Of a stretch of DNA of 54,796 nt, positions 16,387-24,749 are shown one piece after another; position 1 is the stretch's first letter, and every line of letters begins with the position of its first letter. A model generated the notes under the pieces. It did not search any database, was not told where the DNA came from, and worked only from the letters and a program-made list of their open reading frames with translations. The stretch lies in assembly GCA_012839445.1 (NCBI GenBank), contig DUNI01000145.1, positions 1-54,796 on the forward strand, read 5' to 3'. Position numbers and translations under genes: made by a program. This DNA comes from Bacillota bacterium (GTDB lineage: Bacteria > Bacillota > DTU030 > DUMP01).

Positions 16387-18240
16387 ATGAATTCTAAAGT
16401 ATTAGAACGACGTTTAACATATATGACCATAATGGCGGTATTAGTTTTTACTATTCTTACGGGTCGGCTGGGCTATCTACAACTGGTAGAAGGCGAGAAG
16501 TTTGAGAAAATGGCTACAGAAAACCGAATTCGACTGTTAGCCTTAGAAGCTCCTCGCGGTGATTTTCTAGATCGTAAAGGGCGACTGCTGGTGACCAGTC
16601 GGTTAGCCCCGGTAATAAGCGTTGTTCCTATGGACATGGATGATCCTGATGCTACTTTAGGACGATTGAGTGAGATTTTAGGATACGATGTCAAGCAAAC
16701 TGTTCATGATACTGTGCAACGACTGCAGGAACGAAAGGAATACCGTCCCTACACGCCTATACGTATTGCCACTGATGCTGATATTAACACCCTGACTAAA
16801 ATTGCCGAACACCAATTAGAGCTTCCTGGTGTAATGATCGAAGAGCAGCCGGTGCGCGATTATGTACTGGGCGATGTGGGAGCACATGTATTTGGCTATG
16901 TAAGGGAAATTTCCAGGGAAGAACTGGAGACGTGGCGTGATAAAGGCTACAAAATGGGCGACATCGTTGGTAAAACCGGACTTGAGCGTGTGTACGATGA
17001 ATACATTAGGGGTGAAACTGGGGGACAACAAGTAGAAGTAGATGCCCACGGAAGGGCGATAAAAATCCTCCCTGGAAAACAAATGCCGGTCCCTGGGTAT
17101 AGCCTCAAACTTACCTTGGATCGGGATGTTCAAGAGGCAGCAGTACTGGGACTGCGAGAATCCATGGAAAACATTAAACGTGAATTTCCAACCAAAGCAG
17201 CGGCGGCAGTAGCTATCGATGTTCGCACCGGCGGTATTTTAGCTATGGCTAGCGAGCCATCGTTCGATCCTAATATATTCACCACGGAAACTATTCCGCC
17301 GGACATCTGGACTAGCATAAACGATCCCAAGTGGCAACCGCAACTTAATCGAGCTATCCGTGGTGTCTACCCACCGGGTTCCACTTTCAAAATGGTTACG
17401 GCTACAGCTGGATTGGAAACAGGTGTTATTAAACCCGAAGATACCATTGTAGATCGAGGCGTGTATTGGCGGGTGGAACCGAAAAAATGCTGGAAGGCCG
17501 GAGGCCATGGTGTGGTCAATCTAACCCGAGCTATAGCTGTGTCTTGCAATGTGTACTTTTATGATCTGGGCTATCGCACCGGTATTGACGGACTTAATAA
17601 ATACACAGCTTTGTATGGTTTAGGCCAACCCACAGGGGTGGACTTGTATCCAGTGGAAGCTACGGGCCTGCTGGCCACTCCGGAATGGAAATTAGAGAAC
17701 TACAAGACGTTGGGCCTTGGCAAACCAGAACCGTGGCAACCGGGTGAGACTTTAAGCGCGGCTATTGGTCAGGGGTTTTCGGCGTTTACGCCGCTGCAGA
17801 TGGCAAACTATATTGCTACTATAGCCAACGGCGGTACCCGTTACCGTCCTTATCTGGCCAGCGAAGTAATTGATCCAGACGGTAAGGTGGAGCGGACGAT
17901 AGAGCCCCAGGTTATTGAGGAACTTAATCTTAAGCCGGAGACAGTGGCTGCTGTAAAAGAAGGCATGCATTTGGTAACGACGGGGGAAGGAACAGCTAGT
18001 TACTACTTTCAAGGATTTCCGATCCCGGTAGCCGGGAAAACAGGTACAGCCCAGAACTCACAAGGTGCTGATCACGGTTGGTTTGTAGGGTTTGCTCCTT
18101 ACGAAGAACCTGAGATAGCAATAGCGGTTTTGGTGGAAGAGGGCGGCCATGGCGGTTCGGCTGCGACTCCGGTGTTCAGACGAATTCTGGAAGCCTATTT
18201 TGGATTGCCCACTGAAACGGACACGGAAGAGACACTTTAG
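16387..18240 (+). CDS. mrdA: Penicillin-binding protein 2 (elongation-specific transpeptidase)
   Basis: Class B PBP that cross-links peptidoglycan during elongation together with RodA. 617 residues: N-terminal membrane helix (about 13-33), PBP dimerisation domain (about 55-225), transpeptidase domain with the active-site SxxK in PPGSTFKMVT, SxN in AVSCNVYFYDLG and KTG in VAGKTGTAQN. GKTGLERVYDEYIRG is the PBP2-specific linker. It follows mreD by 12 bp and is closed by a terminator (18291-18320), so the mre-mrdA unit ends here. Confidence 0.95.
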   Translation: MNSKVLERRLTYMTIMAVLVFTILTGRLGYLQLVEGEKFEKMATENRIRLLALEAPRGDFLDRKGRLLVTSRLAPVISVVPMDMDDPDATLGRLSEILGYDVKQTVHDTVQRLQERKEYRPYTPIRIATDADINTLTKIAEHQLELPGVMIEEQPVRDYVLGDVGAHVFGYVREISREELETWRDKGYKMGDIVGKTGLERVYDEYIRGETGGQQVEVDAHGRAIKILPGKQMPVPGYSLKLTLDRDVQEAAVLGLRESMENIKREFPTKAAAAVAIDVRTGGILAMASEPSFDPNIFTTETIPPDIWTSINDPKWQPQLNRAIRGVYPPGSTFKMVTATAGLETGVIKPEDTIVDRGVYWRVEPKKCWKAGGHGVVNLTRAIAVSCNVYFYDLGYRTGIDGLNKYTALYGLGQPTGVDLYPVEATGLLATPEWKLENYKTLGLGKPEPWQPGETLSAAIGQGFSAFTPLQMANYIATIANGGTRYRPYLASEVIDPDGKVERTIEPQVIEELNLKPETVAAVKEGMHLVTTGEGTASYYFQGFPIPVAGKTGTAQNSQGADHGWFVGFAPYEEPEIAIAVLVEEGGHGGSAATPVFRRILEAYFGLPTETDTEETL

Positions 18241-18290
18241 CCAGCCGCTTTTTAGGTAACTAAGAGTCATTATGTCTAAAGGTGGAAAAA

Positions 18291-18320
18291 TGCGGGGTAA
18301 AATCCCCCGTATTTTTTTAT
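18291..18320 (+). terminator. Rho-independent terminator after mrdA
   Basis: TGCGGGG pairs with CCCCGTA around a short loop TAAAATC, followed by T7. It separates the mre operon from minC and lies upstream of the chosen minC start. Confidence 0.75.
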
Positions 18321-18424
18321 TGGAAAAAGCAGGATTTTCCTACAGCGAGTTAGAATTAAATGGAACAGGACCAAACTGTAATCTTAGAGCACCGTCAAGT
18401 AGGGCCTTAGGGAGAGGGTACGAA

Positions 18425-19141
18425 ATGATTAAAGAGGAAGCGGTATTTAAAGGTACACGTGACGGACTACTCATTATCCTTGATGATCATTGCGAATTTA
18501 AGCAGGTAGTGGCCAAGCTTAGAAGTAAGTTAGAAGCTGCCAGAGGCTTTTTTGAGGGGGCGCATGTAATTATTGATCCAGGGACAAGGGAGCTTACAAA
18601 CAGGCAAAGAAAGACCTTGTCCAGGCTGGTCAATAGTCAGGCAGGGCTTACCTTGAAGGGGTTTAACAATGAAAAGCTAGCAGAAATAGATGATGAAGAA
18701 TCCGGCGCATCGGAAGTGAAGGGGGCCGAGCTTCACGATCAGGCTGTGTCTACATCTGTTTCAGGGACGGTTTCTGATCTACCGGTAATGTTCATTGACC
18801 GCAATTTGCGTTGCGGACAACAGGTGAACTTTGCCGGTCATGTGGTGATAACCGGAGATGTGAACCCAGGGGCAGAGGTTATCGCTGACGGTAATGTTTT
18901 AGTAACTGGAGCCCTACGGGGGTTAGTACACGCCGGTGCCAGTGGAGACCAGCAGGCTTTTGTAGTAGCTTATCGTTTAGAGCCGAGCCAGCTTCGAATA
19001 GCCGGCGTGTTTACACGTTCACCAGACGATGAAGCACGTCAATTTGCCGGGCGACCCGAAATAGCACGCCTGCGCAATGGAACCGTAATAGTGGAACAAA
19101 ATGCTGTAAACCAAACACTATCCTTGGTGCAACGGGGCTAG
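18425..19141 (+). CDS. minC: Septum site-determining protein MinC
   Basis: Inhibitor of FtsZ ring assembly, recruited to the membrane by MinD. The 238-residue protein has an N-terminal FtsZ-inhibiting domain (KGTRDGLLIILDD) and a C-terminal right-handed beta-helix (GHVVITGDVNPGAEVIADG, LVTGALRGLVHAG) that binds MinD. The frame is open for 51 codons before the ATG, but those codons cross the terminator after mrdA. AGGGAGAGGG (18410-18419) marks 18425 as the start. First gene of minCDE. Confidence 0.93.
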   Translation: MIKEEAVFKGTRDGLLIILDDHCEFKQVVAKLRSKLEAARGFFEGAHVIIDPGTRELTNRQRKTLSRLVNSQAGLTLKGFNNEKLAEIDDEESGASEVKGAELHDQAVSTSVSGTVSDLPVMFIDRNLRCGQQVNFAGHVVITGDVNPGAEVIADGNVLVTGALRGLVHAGASGDQQAFVVAYRLEPSQLRIAGVFTRSPDDEARQFAGRPEIARLRNGTVIVEQNAVNQTLSLVQRG

Positions 19142-19159
19142 ATAAAAGGAGGAATGGCA

Positions 19160-19960
19160 ATGGGAGAAGTAATAGTTATTACATCCGGCAAGGGTGGCGT
19201 TGGCAAAACTACCACAGCAGCAAACCTAGGTACCGCCCTAGCGTTAAATGAGCACCGGGTGGTCTTACTGGATGCTGATATTGGTCTGCGAAACCTTGAT
19301 GTAGTCATGGGGTTAGAGAATCGTATTGTCTACGACTTGGTGGATGTAACAGCGAAGGTTTGCCGACTAAAGCAAGCACTTATCCGCGACAAGCGATTTA
19401 ATGAGCATTTATTCTTGTTGCCGGCAGCCCAAACCAGGGATAAGACTGCAGTTACACCTGAGGAAATGAAGGATCTCACAGAAGAATTGAAAGCAGAGTT
19501 TGACTTTATACTGGTTGATTGTCCGGCTGGCATTGAGCAGGGTTTTCGAAACGCTATCTCAGGGGCTGACCGCGCTATTGTGGTTACTACACCGGAGGTT
19601 TCTGCTGTACGTGATGCTGACCGCATTATTGGTTTGTTGGAAGCTTCTGAAATGGGAGAAGTTCAACTTCTTATCAATCGTATCCGTCCGCGGATGGTCA
19701 AACGTGGCGATATGATGGATATCGATGACATTATCGATATTTTGGCCGTGGATTTGGTTGGAGTAGTGCCCGAAGATGATTGCATAGTGGTGGCAACAAA
19801 CCGTGGCGAACCAACGGCCTTAGACAGCACATCCCGTTCCGGTCAAGCCTTTCGTAATATTGCCCGGCGCGTTACTGGGGAGCAAGTACCGCTCATGCCT
19901 TTGGAGGCAGAAGAAGGACTTATAGCTCGGGTAAGGCATTTGCTGGGATTTGGCAGTTAG
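19160..19960 (+). CDS. minD: Septum site-determining protein MinD
   Basis: Deviant-Walker ATPase that binds the membrane when loaded with ATP and positions MinC. 266 residues: the P-loop is SGKGGVGKTTTAANLG, then LLDADIGLRNLD, VDCPAGIEQGF and TTPEVSAVRDADRIIGLLE. The C-terminus carries the amphipathic membrane-targeting helix (about LIARVRHLLGF). The ATG at 19160 lies seven bases after AGGAGG; the ATG at 19154 would sit only one base from it. Confidence 0.96.
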   Translation: MGEVIVITSGKGGVGKTTTAANLGTALALNEHRVVLLDADIGLRNLDVVMGLENRIVYDLVDVTAKVCRLKQALIRDKRFNEHLFLLPAAQTRDKTAVTPEEMKDLTEELKAEFDFILVDCPAGIEQGFRNAISGADRAIVVTTPEVSAVRDADRIIGLLEASEMGEVQLLINRIRPRMVKRGDMMDIDDIIDILAVDLVGVVPEDDCIVVATNRGEPTALDSTSRSGQAFRNIARRVTGEQVPLMPLEAEEGLIARVRHLLGFGS

Positions 19961-19983
19961 AGGCTGAGGAAGGAGAGATAGTA

Positions 19984-20259
19984 GTGTTAGATATTCTAGG
20001 CAAAGTTTTTGGACGCGACGAAGCCCCCAGTAAAGAGATTGCCAAGGAGCGGTTGCGCCTGGTGTTGGTGCATGATCGGGCGACAGTGTCGCCGCAATTC
20101 TTGGAGCTCATAAAAGAAGAAGTTATCGCTGTGATTACAGAGTACATGGAGATTGACACTGACGGAGTGGAAGTTAGTATCCACAGTTTGGAACGTTCGG
20201 TGGCGTTAGTGGCAAGCTTACCTATTAAGAGGATGAAACGGGCTGTTAAAGCCGTATAA
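19984..20259 (+). CDS. minE: Cell division topological specificity factor MinE
   Basis: Stimulates MinD ATPase and drives pole-to-pole oscillation, keeping the division site at midcell. 91 residues, with the IAKERLRLVLVHDRA anti-MinCD segment and a C-terminal dimer domain. The GTG start is preceded by AGGAAGGAGAG. Presence of MinE instead of DivIVA-only control indicates an oscillating Min system, as in many Clostridia. Confidence 0.94.
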   Translation: MLDILGKVFGRDEAPSKEIAKERLRLVLVHDRATVSPQFLELIKEEVIAVITEYMEIDTDGVEVSIHSLERSVALVASLPIKRMKRAVKAV

Positions 20260-20273
20260 TTGCCTGGACGATT

Positions 20274-20320
20274 CAGGGAGAAACACTTATAATAATAATG
20301 GCGGTTAGTATTTCTCCCTG
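20274..20320 (+). promoter_or_regulatory. Inverted repeat spanning the rodA ribosome site
   Basis: CAGGGAGAAA (20274-20283) and TTTCTCCCTG (20311-20320) are a perfect 10-bp inverted repeat around 27 nt that includes TATAAT (20288-20293). The right arm runs into the CTGGAGGG ribosome site of rodA (20318-20325), so pairing could limit initiation. Confidence 0.5.
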
Positions 20321-20329
20321 GAGGGCACT

Positions 20330-21421
20330 ATGCTAGATAAGCGCTTACTAAAGAATTTAGATTATGTAATCATTGCTGTGGTGGTACTCCTTACCACCAT
20401 CAGCTTTTTTGTTATTGCCAGTGCCAGCCCAGAAAGCCCATACTACCATGTTAAGCGGCAAGGAGTATGGGTGGCGTTGGGGTTGGTGTTGTTTGTTTTG
20501 ACGCTTTCTATTGATTATCACGATTTAGCCCATTATACGAAATACCTGTATTATATTAACTTGGTTTTGTTGGCATCTGTATTTATCTTTGGTCGCGAGG
20601 CGAAAGGTGCTCAACGCTGGTTACGAGTAGGGTCTCTGGAATTGCAACCTTCAGAGCTGGCAAAACTAATAATAATTATTACACTTGCTGACTTGTTATC
20701 TAAGCGAGCTTCTTCCATACGCTCCATTCGGGATTTACTGCCGGTATTTATCCATGTGGGATTGCCTATGCTTCTTATTTTGAAGCAGCCTGATTTGGGG
20801 ACGTCATTAGTTTTTATCGGGTTGTTGCTGGGGATGCTATTTGTTGCTGGTATCAAGTGGCAGTACCTGGCTGGGTTATGTGGTCTCGGCGGTGCTCTGG
20901 CTCCAATGCTGTTTTATTTGTTAGAGCCTTATCAGCGAAAACGTATACTGGTAGTGTTTAATCCTTATATTGACCCTACCGGAGATGGCTATAACGTGAT
21001 TCAATCTATGATTGCCATCGGTTCCGGACGTGTATGGGGAAAAGGTTGGTTTGCAGGTACCCAAAACCGGCTTGGTTTTCTGCCGGAACAGCATACGGAC
21101 TTTATCTTTTCGGTAATAGGTGAAGAGCTTGGGTTCGTTCGTGCGGCAGGGATTTTGCTCTTATATTTTATCCTGATTTATCGCGGGATCCGTGTAGCCA
21201 TGAAAGCTAGGGATGATTTTGGTGCTTTGATTGCTACCGGCGTAGTTATTATGTTTACTTTCCACATTCTTGTTAACGTGGGCATGACTATAGGTATCAT
21301 GCCGGTTACAGGCATTCCGCTGCCTTTTATGAGCTATGGCGGCAGCTCGTATCTTAGTAATATGATGGCGTTGGGGCTGCTGTTGAATGTCTACATGCGT
21401 CGCCAAAAGATTCTTTTTTGA
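20330..21421 (+). CDS. rodA: Peptidoglycan glycosyltransferase RodA (SEDS family)
   Basis: Polymerises lipid II into glycan strands during cell elongation, partnered by PBP2. The 363 residues span about ten membrane helices. Family blocks are GAQRWLRVGSLELQPSELAKL, where the SEDS motif lies, LKQPDLGTSLVF, IAIGSGRVWGKGW, FLPEQHTDFIFSVIGEELGF with the catalytic Asp, and GIPLPFMSYGGSS. It ends the min cluster, separated from the PBP2 gene by minCDE, and sits behind the hairpin at 20274-20320. FtsW/SpoVE are close relatives; context favours RodA. Confidence 0.92.
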   Translation: MLDKRLLKNLDYVIIAVVVLLTTISFFVIASASPESPYYHVKRQGVWVALGLVLFVLTLSIDYHDLAHYTKYLYYINLVLLASVFIFGREAKGAQRWLRVGSLELQPSELAKLIIIITLADLLSKRASSIRSIRDLLPVFIHVGLPMLLILKQPDLGTSLVFIGLLLGMLFVAGIKWQYLAGLCGLGGALAPMLFYLLEPYQRKRILVVFNPYIDPTGDGYNVIQSMIAIGSGRVWGKGWFAGTQNRLGFLPEQHTDFIFSVIGEELGFVRAAGILLLYFILIYRGIRVAMKARDDFGALIATGVVIMFTFHILVNVGMTIGIMPVTGIPLPFMSYGGSSYLSNMMALGLLLNVYMRRQKILF

Positions 21422-21435
21422 ATGGAGGAAACGGC

Positions 21436-22590
21436 TTGAATTATCCTGTAGCCTTGGTACCATGTAGTAGCTATAATGAGAGGACAGTTATGCACGCTGT
21501 GCAAGATGCACTAGAATACTTGGGAGGGCTAGAGAGCTTTGTCCAACCGGGGCAGCGCGTGTTGCTGAAGACAAATCTACTTACTAAGCGCCCCCCGGAG
21601 GATGCCGTTACCACTCATCCGGCAGTGGTGACGGCTGTTGTTCACGAGGTGCTAAGGGTTGGGGGCAAGCCGATCATTTATGATAGCCCAGGGGGGCCCT
21701 TTACTAAAGCAGCACTAGAGAGCATTTACGAGGTCTGCGGTTTGGCCCAGGTAGCAAGAGAGACAGGCGCAGAACTAAATTGGAATACGGCGGAAGTTAC
21801 TGTGTCGGCGCCGGAAGAAGCTCGTGTCCGCAACTTTATTTTGAGCCAAGCAGTATCTTCAGCTGATGTTATTATTAATTTACCAAAACTAAAAAGCCAT
21901 GGCCTTACACGCTATACTGGAGCGGTGAAGAACTTGTTTGGTTGCATACCAGGGCTACATAAAGCCCAGTATCATCTTCAATTGCCTGCATTGGATCGGT
22001 TTGCAGACTTTTTGCTGGATTTAGCTTTAACTGTAAAGCCAGCACTTACGATCATGGATGCTGTGGTAGGTATGGAAGGGGAGGGCCCATCAGCAGGCAC
22101 ACCGCGAACGTTGGGCTATCTTCTGGCCAGTCCATCGGTGTTTGCTCTGGATGTTGCAGCTGTTACCATGATCGGTCTTAAAGCGGATGAAGTGCCGACT
22201 ACTCACTTAGCTAAAAAGCGCGGTTTGATGACTCATTCAGCGGATAAAATTGTAGTGGGAGCTAACTTGAGAAAGGCAATAGTTAGCGATTTTGAGGTAC
22301 CACCACCGGGCGGGACTAGTTTTCGATTGCTGGGTTACCGGTTGCCACCCAAACTATTAAAGCTAGCAGGAGGTTTGTTGGGTGCACGACCTGTTTTCGA
22401 CGCTGAGCAATGCCGACGCTGCGGTATCTGTGTCAGAAGTTGTCCGGCCAAAGCTATAACCTTGGCCGGTAAGAGTCCCACAGTTAACCTCAAAAAGTGC
22501 ATTCGTTGTTTCTGTTGCCAAGAGCTATGTCCCGTACAGTCTGTGACCATTTACCGGCCTTGGTTAAGCAGATGGTTGCTTAGGCCGTAG
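21436..22590 (+). CDS. DUF362 domain protein with C-terminal 2[4Fe-4S] ferredoxin domain
   Basis: 384 residues. The N-terminal DUF362 domain (LLKTNLLTKRPPEDAVTTHP, DSPGG, INLPKLKSHGLTRYTGAVKN) is of unknown biochemical role. The C-terminal ferredoxin domain has CRRCGICVRSCPAKAI and CIRCFCCQELCPVQS, so it would carry two [4Fe-4S] clusters and probably transfers electrons. The TTG at 21436 is chosen because TGGAGGAA lies about seven bases before it; an upstream in-frame TTG overlaps the rodA stop. A terminator follows. No pathway can be assigned. Confidence 0.85.
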   Translation: MNYPVALVPCSSYNERTVMHAVQDALEYLGGLESFVQPGQRVLLKTNLLTKRPPEDAVTTHPAVVTAVVHEVLRVGGKPIIYDSPGGPFTKAALESIYEVCGLAQVARETGAELNWNTAEVTVSAPEEARVRNFILSQAVSSADVIINLPKLKSHGLTRYTGAVKNLFGCIPGLHKAQYHLQLPALDRFADFLLDLALTVKPALTIMDAVVGMEGEGPSAGTPRTLGYLLASPSVFALDVAAVTMIGLKADEVPTTHLAKKRGLMTHSADKIVVGANLRKAIVSDFEVPPPGGTSFRLLGYRLPPKLLKLAGGLLGARPVFDAEQCRRCGICVRSCPAKAITLAGKSPTVNLKKCIRCFCCQELCPVQSVTIYRPWLSRWLLRP

Positions 22591-22613
22591 ACAATAAGAA
22601 TTGCAATAAAGAG

Positions 22614-22640
22614 CTCTGCCTTACACGGCAGGGTTTTTGT
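22614..22640 (+). terminator. Terminator after the DUF362 gene
   Basis: CTCTGCC pairs with GGCAGGG (one G-U pair) around TTACAC, and a T5 run follows. It separates the rodA/DUF362 transcript from the ArsR unit. Confidence 0.7.
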
Positions 22641-22663
22641 TTCTCCAAAACTTACTAAAAGGG

Positions 22664-22692
22664 TTGTAATAACATAAAGGAAGGACTATAAT
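22664..22692 (+). promoter_or_regulatory. Sigma-A promoter for the arsR-radical SAM unit
   Basis: TTGTAA (22664-22669) and a perfect TATAAT (22687-22692) are separated by 17 bp. Transcription would start near 22699, inside the palindrome that follows. Confidence 0.65.
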
Positions 22693-22694
22693 TG

Positions 22695-22714
22695 AATTAA
22701 GCAACTGTTTAATT
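22695..22714 (+). promoter_or_regulatory. Candidate ArsR operator
   Basis: AATTAA-N8-TTAATT begins two bases after the -10 box and covers the expected start point. AT-rich inverted repeats at this position are typical of SmtB/ArsR repressor sites, so autoregulation by the next gene is likely. Confidence 0.45.
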
Positions 22715-22755
22715 GTTAGTGCGTTAACGATATCTCATACATTGGAGGTGAGGCG

Positions 22756-23133
22756 ATGCTAGAGGCTCGGGGTCAATCCGAAATAGCAGAAGGTAGCACA
22801 CATTGTGACTTGCGCGCCGAGGTGGCGGCGCTGACAGGAATTGGAGAATTGTTCAAGATTCTGTCCGATGATACTCGCAGCAAGCTTCTTTTTGCACTGG
22901 GGCGACGTGAATTATGTGTACGAGAAATGGCACACCTGGTGGGTTTGAGTTTGCCGGCAGTGTCACACCATTTGCGTATTTTGCATCATCAGCGGTTAGT
23001 TAGAAAGAGACGCGCCGGAAAAGAAGTATTTTATTCATTGCGTAACCGTGAAGTAATAGCCATAATTCTAGCGGCTTTGGCCCACGCCCAGGATTTGGGA
23101 CTTGTAGCCTCGCTTGAACCAGCCACTATTTGA
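22756..23133 (+). CDS. ArsR/SmtB family transcriptional regulator
   Basis: A 125-residue winged helix-turn-helix repressor. The DNA-binding part reads ELFKILSDDTRSKLLFAL, then LVGLSLPAVSHHLRILHHQ, and the wing KRRAGKEVFYSL. Metal-sensing members place cysteines in ELCVC(D/E)LA; here the motif is ELCVREMA with a single Cys, plus a second possible ligand in HCDL near the N-terminus, as in CadC-like sensors. The ligand is therefore uncertain. A GGAGGTGAGG ribosome site precedes the ATG. It shares an upstream promoter/operator with the radical SAM gene. Confidence 0.88.
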   Translation: MLEARGQSEIAEGSTHCDLRAEVAALTGIGELFKILSDDTRSKLLFALGRRELCVREMAHLVGLSLPAVSHHLRILHHQRLVRKRRAGKEVFYSLRNREVIAIILAALAHAQDLGLVASLEPATI

Positions 23134-23229
23134 AGATAATAAATGAAATTGAATGGTATCTGGAGGTGAGAGATGTAACCGGTAAGGTAGAATCGGGGAG
23201 TAAAAGATTAGTATAGGAGGAATATATTA

Positions 23230-24618
23230 ATGGCTATTTTTGACAACGGGCCCTTTTCTATGGCACATGTCAAGAAAGCTGCAACAGACTTAGCTCTTGA
23301 TCAAACCCTGAAATACCTGAGCCGGGACCCGGAGCAAAATTTGCCCCGTATCCTGGATTTCGCGGAAAGAATAGCGCCTGATGAGGGACAAAAGAAGAAC
23401 ATAAGGGCATTGAGAACTCGTATGCTAGGCGATGAGAAGATCATGGCCCAAATTAAGCGGCTGGTACACAACCCACGCATGTTGAAAAATTTTCTTAGTA
23501 TATGGGTAGTTAATGCCATGCTCCTAGGCGGGCCGCGTCGCAATGTATTAATGAAGGAACTGGGTATTCACATACCAAGCCTAATATTGGTAGATCCGAC
23601 TTCAGCTTGCAACCTGCGTTGTACTGGTTGCTGGGCTGGAGAATATAAGAAAACTGATCGCCTAGAGCCGGAACTTCTGGATCGGATATTCAACGAAGCT
23701 AAAGAGCTGGGAATTTATTGGGTTGCTCTTTCCGGAGGAGAGCCTTTTGCCTATCCGGAGCTTTTAGATGTGGTAGCTCGCCATCCCGATATGGGATTTA
23801 TGGCATATACCAATGGTACTCTTATTGATGACCAGGTGGCTGACCGATTGGCTAAGGTGGCTAACCTTTCACCTGCTTTTAGCTTGGAGGGTTGGCGTGA
23901 AGAAACGGATGCTCGCCGCGGAGAAGGTGTTTTTGATCAAGTAATGGCCGCCATGGATCGGCTTCGTGAACGCAGCGTTTATTTTGGTACTTCCATCACA
24001 GTCACGCGAAATAATATCGACACCTTGTTCTCAGATGAATTTATGGATTTCTTAGTGGATAAGGGCGCAACTTACGCTTGGAGTTTCCACTATGTACCTA
24101 TAGGCCGTGGACCAGACCTAGACATGATGATAACACCGGAGCAACGGGCTTGGCTGGTGAAACGGGTGGCCGAGATTCGGATGACGAAGCCTATATTATT
24201 GGCTGACTTCTGGAACGATGGCCACTTTACCAGTGGTTGTATTGCTGGGGGTCGTATGTTTTTCCATATTAATGCGGCTGGAATGGTAGAACCATGTGCA
24301 TTTGTGCATTTTGCCACTGATAACATTCGAGACAAGAGTCTAAAAGAAGTCCTGGCATCGCCGCTGTTTACTGCATATCAAAAGCGGCAGCCGTTCAATA
24401 AGAACCATTATGCTCCTTGTCCAATTATCGATGCACCGCAAGCTTTGCGGGATATTGTAGAAGAAACTGGCGCTCAGCCCACTCATGACGGAGCACAAGA
24501 CGTGCTTACCGGAACACAAGCCAGCTTTCTTGACCAACGCTCAAAAAATTGGCTTCAGGTGGCCGATGAGCTGGAAGAACGCTATTTTGGCCAAGCATCG
24601 CAACAGGCGGGCAAGTAA
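23230..24618 (+). CDS. Radical SAM protein with SPASM-like C-terminus
   Basis: 462 residues. The radical SAM cluster motif is CNLRCTGC (Cys127, Cys131, Cys134), within DPTSACNLRCTGCWAGEY, and SGGEP (the SAM-binding GGE) follows. The C-terminal part has cysteines in SGCIAGGR, EPCAF and APCPI, resembling SPASM/twitch domains that hold auxiliary Fe-S clusters in peptide- or cofactor-modifying enzymes. About 110 N-terminal residues form a helical extension. AGGAGG lies ahead of the ATG. No precursor peptide gene was seen nearby, so the substrate is unknown; co-transcription with an ArsR regulator suggests induction by a metal, metalloid or redox signal. Confidence 0.8.
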   Translation: MAIFDNGPFSMAHVKKAATDLALDQTLKYLSRDPEQNLPRILDFAERIAPDEGQKKNIRALRTRMLGDEKIMAQIKRLVHNPRMLKNFLSIWVVNAMLLGGPRRNVLMKELGIHIPSLILVDPTSACNLRCTGCWAGEYKKTDRLEPELLDRIFNEAKELGIYWVALSGGEPFAYPELLDVVARHPDMGFMAYTNGTLIDDQVADRLAKVANLSPAFSLEGWREETDARRGEGVFDQVMAAMDRLRERSVYFGTSITVTRNNIDTLFSDEFMDFLVDKGATYAWSFHYVPIGRGPDLDMMITPEQRAWLVKRVAEIRMTKPILLADFWNDGHFTSGCIAGGRMFFHINAAGMVEPCAFVHFATDNIRDKSLKEVLASPLFTAYQKRQPFNKNHYAPCPIIDAPQALRDIVEETGAQPTHDGAQDVLTGTQASFLDQRSKNWLQVADELEERYFGQASQQAGK

Positions 24619-24635
24619 TTTGATTCTATGAAATG

Positions 24636-24679
24636 GACATTAGATTGCCCGGGTCGGGAGGCCCGGGCAATCTAATGTC
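24636..24679. terminator. Perfect 18-bp hairpin after the radical SAM gene
   Basis: The arms at 24636-24653 and 24662-24679 are perfect complements (core GATTGCCCGGG / CCCGGGCAATC) with an 8-nt loop. The 3' side has A-rich rather than T-rich sequence, so it is not a textbook rho-independent terminator on either strand. It most likely ends or protects the upstream message. Confidence 0.55.
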
Positions 24680-24749
24680 ACAAAAAAAGAAAGAAGGAAA
24701 ATAGCCTCCTGCGGCGAAGGGAAAGAGCGGAAACAAGGAGGCTTAATTT

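Noticed and set aside
18272-18424. 51-residue N-terminal extension of MinC
   Set aside because: It crosses the terminator after mrdA and has no homology; the ATG at 18425 has a good ribosome site.
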